A stretch of DNA of 64,000 bases from positions 372,001 through 436,000 of the forward strand of contig QXCR01000006.1 of assembly GCA_004380135.1 (NCBI GenBank), written 5' to 3'. The DNA is from Stemphylium vesicarium (Eukaryota > Ascomycota > Dothideomycetes > Pleosporales > Pleosporaceae). A model generated the notes under the pieces. The model did no database searches. It was not told where the DNA came from and saw only the letters and a program-made list of their open reading frames with translations. This document shows, piece by piece, positions 10,701 through 18,964 of the stretch (its first letter is position 1; the number at the start of each line of letters is the position of its first letter). Both the position numbers and the translations under genes were made by a program.

Positions 10701-10987
10701 TGCCCAGACGATGCCTCGACCCGAACATTCTGCACGACCTAGCATTCGTAAAGAAGGGTTTCGGCAATCTGTCACAGCAAGTGATTGACCAGAAACGCAT
10801 GTTCTGGCGTGAGCAAAACATCATGGCTCACAAGACGTCTGTCAAGAACAGCACAGGCCGCCGGCAGCTTACGACCCAAATAGAAGAGGAAGAAGACGGA
10901 GACCGGGATAGCCTCCGGAAGGCCATGGGCATGAACGGCCTACGCCGTCGCGCATCCCGCAAGTTCCGCAAAATGGGCATAAAGTGA
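7712..10987 (+). CDS. TBC-domain Rab GTPase-activating protein
   Basis: One uninterrupted exon of 1091 codons. The first ~730 residues are Ser/Pro/Arg-rich and acidic in places, with no fold I recognise and probably disordered. The C-terminal part is a TBC (Tre-2/Bub2/Cdc16) domain from about 735 to 975. It contains PPEWRGAMWWYYSGG near 740, the arginine finger R791 in ERDLDRTF and the glutamine finger Q840 in GYCQSLNF, so both catalytic residues are present. TBC proteins speed GTP hydrolysis by Rab GTPases and so end a membrane-traffic step. The arrangement (long N-terminus, C-terminal TBC, then a short basic tail) is reminiscent of Gyp3/Msb3-type GAPs, but the Rab target cannot be told. The start is the first ATG of this frame. 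A different frame with an ATG at 7653 overlaps the 5' end, so the N-terminus is less certain. Confidence 0.9.
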   Translation: MGDTLLRLATGVPHAADAERPSETAGAPRSHYSPYPPSATEYTPPASPQPQLPYAARKGFGSLRSRHPAQLQMDTVAIQPLERPVYSPSPADSPTLPLAALPSPKFPQRQRAPSLLRHAAVPASRHGAPTNTSQRPMSPTMAPAMARQDSSPRSPDLRAIFNPLASNPVNSNGPAWDSSTEDLSGPPTSPFRARGVTSSQQSFHPPLRSVTSIPDYAQYRGNERANLSGTYKPNRGVPNWSHTDYYPPPPRPFRGEEPRASFRSGWTNASSSIMETSGTERSSILTARSSIASDRQSGVYSREQSRDRLRDRDDSPETILSSEIAEEEEQLDAVSDVLDSYFYDEDDEERSPIVERDERDFHSASLAGLDSEPPELSQTPSRDFDSLDSFQSAESLKRWDERTHSHAEDSSENNAERKRLLTIRPTSGSDFDDDEHSTEPVERKALQVQYLPAVKVSPLHAPYTPRTIEAAVQHSKKRQSGVMKRSSEEIPRRVSVTLQALSLRTTETANRPSSGIIKGHHSKGSNASRSNLDHIRRDISNLPQLPTSRARLSRQDWANIEAYSNRHSKRPSRSRTFSHDSNTSNIGPQSPPAQRSQPLPELDEDEAIPRRASTSVFDRKSALFDLGMMAQLTTAKSKPETVHSAGLAPPEQSIPTVTPGLRKTAAPVERDRYGFKKASEKINVQEYNAWATKYEEHISRRRGKWVSLMSKQGLSTIEPTKFPEMSEKVKRYARKGYPPEWRGAMWWYYSGGQHILAQKENVGLYKSLVARVNRDELNKDDKDAIERDLDRTFPDNIHFRPEPATDLLDGESDDEPVLIQDLREVLSCFALNNPNIGYCQSLNFIAGLLLLFLKQDKEKVFILLSIITQNHLPGAHARSLANTEVNVLMMLIKDYLPKVWASINDTDLINTGAGSYAHPNSKFQRQPTVALSCTSWFMSIFVGVLPIETVLRVWDAFLYEGPRALYRYALAIFKLGEPEIKKYRPGDGEIFMAVQTLPRRCLDPNILHDLAFVKKGFGNLSQQVIDQKRMFWREQNIMAHKTSVKNSTGRRQLTTQIEEEEDGDRDSLRKAMGMNGLRRRASRKFRKMGIK

Positions 10988-11680
10988 AGCAAGTCTTCCC
11001 CCATCCAGCCAACCGACCTCATGGCATGACCATGAAAACTTCCGACACACACACCCACAACACATTTGCAGCGATTATTTCCTTCTTTCTCTTCCTTTCT
11101 TCATCTTCTGGCGTACAAAAAGGGGACATACCGGGCGGCACCATACAAATCCTGCCACCACACACATACACTTTTTCTTGTATAATAATTACGACATATA
11201 CCCCTTTTGTGTGGGCGCGCGCTCTTGAAACTTTTGGGAGGGAAATGTAGAAAGTTTTTTTCTGTTGTTTTAGATTCCAGAGAGAGAGAGCTGTCGGCAG
11301 CCATGGTAGCATTTTATAGCATAGCGAACCTTTTGCTTCGATTTGGGATGGGTTCGCCTAGGGGCGCAACATTGTTGGGTAATGATCACGATGTTACGAC
11401 ACTCATCAATCATACCCCCCATTTTGTTCGTCTGCTACAATAGAGAAAAGAAATTCGATCCTTGTTCCTCGTCATTGATTATCTTCAATTTTGTAGAATT
11501 GGTATTGTCGTCATCTATCACAGATCGTTGCCTCGTCTTAAGATTCAATCTAAATGGCTTCAAAGATTCCCGTTCCCATCAACTCCAGTGTATGCCCGAA
11601 TGCCAAATTGCCACGCTTTTCTTCCGCCGTCATCCGCTCAAGTCCGGGTATCTATTCGACTGTACTCGTGGACGCATCGT
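10988..11680. other. intergenic between convergent genes
   Basis: This is the 3' flanks of the TBC gene and the phosphoribosyltransferase gene. AT content rises and T-rich tracts occur around 11060-11270, as expected for 3' untranslated DNA. No gene is seen. Confidence 0.5.
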
Positions 11681-12680
11681 CTATGACTTGGACTCTTGCT
11701 CCCTGGAGCAACGGTCATGCTCATCAATGTCACTGTCGTACCGTTAGCCTATGCATAGTTTGCGTCTTCATCCGTATACGTACGTAGCCTCCCAAGGGTA
11801 GTTGATCCAAACATCGCCCACAGTCCTCGCGGCACAATACCTTCCCTTGAGAATCTCCTGGGGCAGCTGTCCCTTCTTCGCCTTGTCCTTGTTGTGCAGG
11901 ACAAAGATGGAGAAGTTTGTCTTCTCGCCCTCACGACCCAGCTTCTTGACGGCGGCCTCGACGTCCTTTTCGAGTTCCCGGACGGCGTACTCGAGCGTTG
12001 TGCGGGTGTCGTCAACCTCGTCGACAATGAGGACGTTCTTACCAATCAGGTTGGCCATCTCGAGCGAAGAGAGGTCGAGCCATTGTGTGCGGGTGACCTT
12101 TGTGCCGGGGGTTTCGACTTCCGAGTCGGGGCCTGAGCCGAGTTGCTCGTAGAGGGAGAGACCGATGGCCTGGATGGGGATGTTGGCGCTGCCGGGCTTC
12201 TTGAGGAATGATCTAGGGTAGTAATATTAGCTTCATGTATCTTCGGAGTTCAACGGACTCGGAGTACATACCGCAGTATGCGCGCGGGGACGTAGCCTCC
12301 GCCGCCAATGGCGATCATGAGATTGGGCTGGAACTCATTGAGGATTTGCTCAGCCGACTCTTGACAGAGCTTGTGGACCTATTTGGAAAATACATGTCAG
12401 TATTGTATGCGAGGTCGGGTTTATAGAGCGTCGCGCTGTGACTAGGTGCCAGAGTGGTTGGTCGCAGACGTAAGCCAAGTTCCCATAGCGCGCATGCTAC
12501 GCGCAGTAGGGGCATAAAGTCTATTTGACCTTCTGCATACTGTGCTCAAGGCATGGGAAGCCCTCATAGCAATATGCCGAAAGAGCGCATAAGCGTGGGT
12601 GTGCGCGGGGTGCATGATCGCATGTGCAACAACAGTGGCTCACATACCTGGTTGTACGTGACGTAAACCTTCTCAACCAT
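11681..12680 (-). CDS. hpt1: hypoxanthine-guanine phosphoribosyltransferase
   Basis: Four exons on the minus strand (12680-12648, 12378-12272, 12212-11784, 11732-11681) encode 206 residues. The enzyme transfers ribose-5-phosphate from PRPP to hypoxanthine or guanine in purine salvage. The PRPP-binding motif VLIVDEVDDTRTT is at 107-119, and the upstream MIAIGGGGYVPARIL segment matches the yeast Hpt1 family. The first intron is long (269 bp), the second 59 bp. The third intron (11733-11783) has a GTACGT donor, a GCTAAC branch and a CAG acceptor. Its removal restores the family's C-terminal DIDEHDR segment after PWEAT; without splicing the frame stops four codons later. Compared with yeast Hpt1 the protein is slightly short but complete. 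Confidence 0.93.
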
Positions 12681-13138
12681 TGTCGCGGGTTATTCTGGCT
12701 TGGCTCTTAAATTTGGATTTAGAAGCGATAAGAGGAAAGTGCGAGCGAGCAGTGGAAATTAATTTTCAAAGGGAAAAGAAAAAAAAAGTCTGTCGCGGCG
12801 GCGGCAGAGTCCATGTGGTTACCTACTTGAGTAGGCAAGGCTAGAGCGGCGTACGCCGAAAATCTATGGTGGGGGGTGCTGTGCCCTGTGCCCCGCACTC
12901 TGTGCTTGGCCAATCGGGCTGCATTAGGGTCTGATTATTCACGTGCACGCGGTTGCTCGTATGACCGCGCGGAAGTTGGTGAATGATCGGACAAAGGACG
13001 ACAAGAAAAAGAGTGAGGACCAATTCCCACTCGATGCGCTGCTGAATGCGCTTGTGCAGCCTTAGATACACTATAGACGCGATGATCAGCTAGAACATCA
13101 ACCCTGATTTTTCCAATGCCTGCCCAAACTCATTCCTA
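12681..13138. other. intergenic: promoter of hpt1 and 3' flank of F-box gene
   Basis: This 458-bp stretch is between two minus-strand genes. An A-rich tract lies at about 12770-12788, and a near-palindrome (CCTACTTGAGTAGG) lies near 12822-12835. No gene is seen. Confidence 0.45.
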
Positions 13139-14611
13139 CTACAACATCTCTAGCTCCCCAACGTTGAAGAAATTTCCGTCCTCTTTAGGTCGATTGCTAT
13201 TTTCGTGAAAGCACAACAGATATATGTACTGGGACGAAACACTAATAACATACTTTTCGTTCACCAGTACGGGTTCGTCGAACCCGTTTCGCTCCGGTCT
13301 GATGTTGTCGTCTGTGATGAGTGTTGCGTATGTTGGAGCACCAAGGGTACCCATAAAGGAAAGTATGTGTCCCGTCCCCGTTGTCAATTTCTCTCTGAAT
13401 CCATAGAAAGTGTCCTTCCACCAAGCTATTGAATAGCCAGGCAAGTCCGAGTCTGGAGGCAATGGATGATCCCATACCCTCAGCTCATCAGTCTTTTCGT
13501 CGAATTGAAGTAGGATAGGTTCAGGATTCTCGCCATGCTCATACAATTCGATGCGTGTGGCAAATACTGAGCCTGAATCATCCATTGGTCGAAGAGGCTT
13601 CATGTTGCGCCACGAATACGTTGTATATTGTCCTGGGATACTCAGGCGAAAGGTGTTAATACGCTCTCCCGAATAAGCATATTTGCTGAATGCGAGCCGG
13701 CCAATGCCGGATAAATCTTCGCGAATGCGGCCCACGTCAACAAACAGAATGATTGTCTTGGTCTCAGGCTGCACAAAAGGTATGACGTTGTTATAATCCC
13801 CGAATCTACTGAACACTGGATCAGTGAGATTATCGATCTCAAATGATCTTCCACGCTGTGTGTCGAACTCCCAGATGAAGACGCATGTGTGCCTATCAGA
13901 TGCGAGAACGCATGCAACGGTGCGTCCACGACAAACCATATGATACTGGTATCTTCGATTTGGCAGACTAAATTTCTTGCGTGTCCATGTCCCGCCCAGT
14001 TCGAAGACATAACATGTGCTGGTATTAGTTGCCAGCACCACGATCTGGTCGGAAGCAACAACATAGCCAATACGTTCACGTCCTGCCCCGGCGAAATTGC
14101 GAAATTGCCAAGTATCCAGGTTTAGTACACAGGCATGACGCGCATCATCCCGTGGTGTCCATATGAGATAATTGCCTGCCAGTGCGAAATTCTCTACCAA
14201 TTCCTTCATGCGCACACTATATATGTCTGTTGCATGTCCAGTGCGGAAGGCATGTATTTCCTTACTTTTACTCTTGCAGACGTCGTAGTCGGCGTGTTGG
14301 AGATGGGCAGTGCCTTGGTGCCACGAATGGAGGCAGACTTTGAGTACATCGGGGCTCCGGAGGACATGGTTCCATTGTCTCGAGACGACCTGACAGCGAT
14401 AGGGCGCCGCCGGATCCAGGTAGCTGAAGACTCGAGCTACCAACTCAACGGGCAGGCGGCCAATGATGTCGAATTGGAAGGAGCGACTACTGATGACAGC
14501 GCTGAGCGCTCTCCACTCGTACGGTGTTAACTCTGTGGTAAGGGCGACCAGGGATTGTTCTTTCTCGTGCACAGGCAAGCGTCTGAATTCCTGGATGAAG
14601 CTGGACGACAT
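13139..14611 (-). CDS. F-box protein
   Basis: A single exon of 490 codons. An F-box spans about residues 46-92, with the usual pattern of a leucine-proline start (GRLPVELVARVFSYLDP), a central RCQVVSRQW motif and a hydrophobic end. F-box proteins bind Skp1 and bring substrates to SCF ubiquitin ligases. The remaining ~400 residues are rich in short beta-type segments with regularly spaced aromatic residues. These could form a degenerate WD-like propeller that binds the substrate, but no clear repeat consensus is visible. The ATG at 14611 gives an N-terminal helix before the F-box. The substrate cannot be inferred. Confidence 0.88.
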   Translation of the reverse strand: MSSSFIQEFRRLPVHEKEQSLVALTTELTPYEWRALSAVISSRSFQFDIIGRLPVELVARVFSYLDPAAPYRCQVVSRQWNHVLRSPDVLKVCLHSWHQGTAHLQHADYDVCKSKSKEIHAFRTGHATDIYSVRMKELVENFALAGNYLIWTPRDDARHACVLNLDTWQFRNFAGAGRERIGYVVASDQIVVLATNTSTCYVFELGGTWTRKKFSLPNRRYQYHMVCRGRTVACVLASDRHTCVFIWEFDTQRGRSFEIDNLTDPVFSRFGDYNNVIPFVQPETKTIILFVDVGRIREDLSGIGRLAFSKYAYSGERINTFRLSIPGQYTTYSWRNMKPLRPMDDSGSVFATRIELYEHGENPEPILLQFDEKTDELRVWDHPLPPDSDLPGYSIAWWKDTFYGFREKLTTGTGHILSFMGTLGAPTYATLITDDNIRPERNGFDEPVLVNEKYVISVSSQYIYLLCFHENSNRPKEDGNFFNVGELEML

Positions 14612-16083
14612 GGCGGCTCTGCTGGGTGGTGGAAAGGGGAGGGGAAAAAGGAGGAAGGCGTTGCGTCGGGCGGGAATCGGATCTGACTAGGGATTGCTAG
14701 GACCTGCTCGATGTGGCAATCCGAGGAGGCAACCTGGGGTAGAGAAGAAGCTCAAGACTAGCAATGGGAAGGTTGGTCGAATACTGACTCGACAGCGCTG
14801 GAGGGTTCCGTGACGTTTGGCAAAACGTCTGTGCGGGGTGTACCGTTAATGGCGACGCCGAGGGTGGCGCGCAGGGCGGAGAGGCCCCTGCAATTCAGAA
14901 GCAGCCGACGTTGGAGTAAGTTTGGCGAATCGCTATCGGCACGATTGTGTGCTTGTTGAATTGGAGATGAAGATGGCACCTCTATCGCCAGGCGCACTAT
15001 ACGCCGACCCCGCACCAGAAACAGTTCATGTTATAGCGATATTAGAGGCGGGTTTATTCTAGTCGAGCCATGTTTCAGTGGCAGGCCGGCCGGGCGCCGA
15101 CGTCGCGACACGGGCAGGGGTGTAACTACAGTATGAACGGGCTGGCTGGCCTACAACGGTAGCAAAGCCGGACGGCGGCCCATATACTGCTTTATACGCT
15201 GTCGTCCGGCGGAGGTCAGCCAGAGTGCCGGTGCCGAGAATAGAACAGAATACAATGGAATAGCAGCGACAATAAAGGCGCTGGTGCCCTTGAGGGAGCA
15301 GAGGCCTACAGATGCTCCCGCAGCACGCTCGCGCTCGAGCATTCATCTTGGATCGTCGCCCATAATTCTACGGCAGCGCTCCCGTTCCGCGCTTTGGGAG
15401 CCCTTAGCCCTTCTCCCCCCGTGCCTACAGCCTACAAGGCATCTCTCACCGCCCACGCGCTGCCGTCCCACGCAACACATGGTCGCTCGCCCGTCGTCGG
15501 CGCCAAGCCATCGGCCTCAGCTCAGCTCAGCTTCGCACCCCTCGCCCCTCTGCATGACGACTCGCAGGCTCTAGTCGAAGCGTGTGCCCAAGGGAGAAAG
15601 GTAGCAAGGTAGCAGAAGCTCGGACTCAGCGATCGGCCTCTGCATGAGCTCCTATTCCATTCCAAAGCTACGGCCGCTCCCGATCCGACAAAGGAGCCGC
15701 CGCGTCTGCTCTCCCGACATTCCTGGAACCAAAATTCTACGCTCGCCCACGCGCTAGAAGAAGGGCCCCAAGCCTAGGAAGCTTCTTAGAAACCTGCCCG
15801 CCGCATCGAAGCTTCCATCGCGCCGCCGGCCACACATATCGCATGCTCCTCCGCGTCGTCTCCGCCTGAGCACCACCCTCGTCGCAACCACATCCGGGAC
15901 CCTGCGTCGAGTCTGCCTCTTGCACCTTGCGAAACACGCCTGACATTTTTTGCTCAAATCTTGCAATTGGAAGAGTTTCACCCGCCCATCCCACTCCATC
16001 CCATCCAGCCCCAGACGCGGCCCTGCTTTTAGCTGCTCAACACCTCAACACCGCGCCTGCTCTCCACTATTTCCGCCCGCGCC
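14612..16083. other. divergent intergenic region, F-box gene / HSF-type factor
   Basis: This 1.47-kb region is C- and T-rich in its right half (about 15350-16080), suggesting a long 5' leader for the transcription-factor gene. Several short open frames on the plus strand (for example 15284-15574) could be upstream ORFs or chance products of the base composition. No independent gene is supported. Confidence 0.45.
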
Positions 16084-17754
16084 ATGGCTTCTGTCGCAGA
16101 GGCCCGCCGAAGTCCCTTCGCAGCTGATCCCCACAATCCTAACCTGCACAAGTCGATACCCATTCTGCCCTCGTCTGGCTCGACCCTGGCGCCGCCGCGA
16201 GACCCCATGGACATTACGCCCACCACCACCACATCGACAATGGGCCCGCCCACCATAAACTGCCCGCCCGCCGATCGCAACGGCGCGGGCCCGTTCCAGG
16301 CGCAATCGCACGCCCAGTCGCAACGCGAGGGAAACACAGACTCGGGCAATACATCGCCCAATGGTAACAATGCGCCCGCCGTGGGCGCCGCTGCCGCTGC
16401 TCAGCAGCCAAAGGTCGTCCAGACGGCCTTTATACACAAGCTGTACAAGTGGGTGTGCCGCACGACTACATGCGTAATGCGACACTGACACACCAACAGC
16501 ATGCTCGAAGACCAGAGCATCCAGCACCTCATCTCCTGGGCGAGCACAAATGAAAGCTTCGTCATGTCCCCCTCCAGCGAGTTCTCCAAAGTGCTATCGT
16601 ATGTACATCTCGAGCGCAGGCTTCTTTGCTTCATCTATCTAACCCACCCCAGGTCCTATTTCAAGCACACCAACATTTCTTCCTTTGTCCGCCAATTAAA
16701 CATGTACGGATTCCACAAAGGTCGGTATCCAAGCATTTTGTCGCATACCCCCAATCACATGCTGACAGTTCCACCCCAGTGAGCGACGTCTTCCACACTG
16801 GATCTCCAGACACCCCGCTATGGGAATTCAAGCACGGCAACGGAAACTTCAAGCGCGGAGATCTGGTCGGTCTGCGCGAAATCAAGCGACGTGCCTCCAG
16901 ACATGCCCTCATCCACCGCGACTCCTTCTCCGCGCCCAAACTCCCCACCGGTCCACCAGCTGGTCAGTCCGTCGAACCCATGCCCGACCCCACAGAATCA
17001 CGTCTCCAGAACCTCGAGCACAGCCTGTACGACATGCACTCGCGAATGCAGCGGTCAGAAGACACGTGCAGCTACCTTAATCAAAAGAGCTTGGTTCTAG
17101 CCGAAGGCATGATGCGATGTCACCAGGTAAGGCGTTGTGTCTGGGCCTGATCTACACAAACTAACATACCGTTCAGTGGAATCATGACCTTGCAAACTAT
17201 ATTATGGCCATAGTACCCGACCCGGAAAATCCAATTCACAGAGATGGTATGTATCTACACGGAAACCTTCTTTGCGCGACACACCTTCTGACTTGCCTAG
17301 TTGCCATGATGCAACGTGATATTAGTCGGCAGACTGACATGCTCCGGGCCTTGGAAGCACCAGAAGAACCCCTCTCCACACGGCAACCTTACTTTATGCA
17401 AGTCGACAGTAACAATGGGCCACCTCTTTCGCCTCGGCAAATGCCCCAAGACAATCTAACAGAATCGCGGAGAGGATCCTTGGCGAGCATTTCGCGGCAA
17501 GCGCCATACAAGCCTCCGGTCCCCGCGCATCTTGCCATTTCCCCACGACGGTACGGCTCAATAGGCACGGGTAATTACTCTCCATCTTCAGCCAGGGCCC
17601 CAGTTTCACATCAGCCACCCCCACCTCCGCCGCCGCCTGTCCAGCAGCCGGGGGCAGCGACATTGGGGAGCAATCTCGCGAGCAATAATTCCCCACCCTA
17701 TAACCTGTATAGGCGACATACCTCGGCAGATATCCGCACCCATGGCTGGCTCCC

Positions 17755-17785
<31 letters not shown>

Positions 17786-18190
17786 CCACAACAACAGCCC
17801 AATGCTCCGCTCCACTCGCCCTATGCATCCGGTCACAACTCCACGCAGTGGCCGTCATCGCCACACCGGCCACCTGTTGGAGGCGGAGACCAGCAGCTCC
17901 GTGACGCTTTGGAATCGTACCAGCTACCCCGCGGACCACGACAGGTACCATCAAGGCATGGAACGCCGCCTGGGTCAAATGACAACATGCCGTCTACATT
18001 GAGCGCAGACAGCGGGTGGACGCTACCAGGCGCTAGGTATCCGTTCAAGGGCATCGACACGCCTGGCCCGCCTACAAGACGATCCAGTATGGCATCCAAC
18101 GTACATTCACTTCTCAACCCTGCAGAGACTGCGGAGCGTGATGACGAAGACGAACCAGATGATGCTCGCAAGCGAAAGCGCATGCAGTGA
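16084..18190 (+). CDS. HSF-type DNA-binding transcription factor (Sfl1-like)
   Basis: Six exons (16084-16448, 16500-16598, 16653-16720, 16780-17126, 17177-17246, 17301-18190) encode 612 residues. An Ala/Asn/Pro-rich N-terminus is followed by a heat-shock-factor-type DNA-binding domain at about 116-217, with the recognition helix SSFVRQLNMYGFHK at 164-177. The wording around KLYNMLEDQSIQHLISW and the segment after the recognition helix recall yeast Sfl1 more than Hsf1, so a role in repression of adhesion, flocculation or stress genes is plausible but unproven. A coiled-coil-like stretch (~245-300) follows. The C-terminal half is disordered, with a poly-Pro run, ten consecutive Gln (469-478) and a basic KRKR end that may serve as a nuclear localisation signal. 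All introns are 50-59 bp. The last (17247-17300, 54 bp) has no stop and keeps frame if retained. Confidence 0.9.
17756..17797 (+). repeat. CAA/CAG trinucleotide repeat (polyglutamine tract)
   Basis: Ten perfect CAA codons (17756-17785), then CCA, CAA, CAA, CAG, lie within the HSF-type factor gene. Such tracts vary in length between strains by replication slippage. Confidence 0.9.
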
Positions 18191-18964
18191 ATCCTACCTT
18201 CACTCGCCGTCGCCCAATGATTGCTCTTCTCAATTTTTCCATTGTGCCCAAGGTTGTATGTACATCTTGACATCTGGCGTTGAGCGTGCACCCTCTTTTA
18301 TTTTGTTAAACATTTTGTTCCGTACCTGGATAATTGCATCCCAATGACTCTTTGTTCTCCTTTCGTTATCTACCGTCCGCATACCGGCCAATCTCGTTTC
18401 ACTTTTTCATTTTCGAATATCCCCATTCCATAATTTTTTGTGGATAGCTTTGGTATCTCTCTCGTTCCCCCCATCCATGTACGGTCGGCCAAGAAAAAAC
18501 AAACACGGTCCACATGTCTCATATATACGTAGACATTTTCACTCGCATTTCGGGGATTATGTTGAACGACATTCTATTGTTATTTTCATCTTCATCATTG
18601 CTTATCTCGCTCATGTATGTGGAGTTTGATACATAACGATATGGTATTCGTACTGGTGGTCTATTCATGTTGGTCTTTGGTTACAGCATGTTCGTCTTTC
18701 ACTTTGGAAGCGCGGATCACGTGTTCTGCAGTCGTATATCCGTTGAAGCTCATTTATTCTGCATACCAACAGTATTTAGCCTAAGCCTATATATCTGCTA
18801 CTCAACCTGCCCTTCCAGTCCTGCTAGCTAGCTAGCAAAGCGAGCGTTGGCCAAATCTATGGCGAAAAAAGGCCCCTTATCATCCATCCATTCAATCTCC
18901 ATCCCACATATCTACAGTCCCTTTGTTTCCATCTCTCTTCACTAACTTCCCTCTTCACTACTCT
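18191..18964. other. intergenic between convergent genes
   Basis: T-rich, low-complexity 3' flanking DNA of the HSF-type factor and GH55 genes. It contains the perfect 14-base palindrome GCTAGCTAGCTAGC at 18823-18836. No gene is seen. Confidence 0.5.

Noticed and set aside
12379..12647. possible tRNA or snoRNA in the first hpt1 intron
   Set aside because: An A-box-like string (TGCCAGAGTGGT) is present on the plus strand, but no B-box, cloverleaf or box C/D pair could be found.
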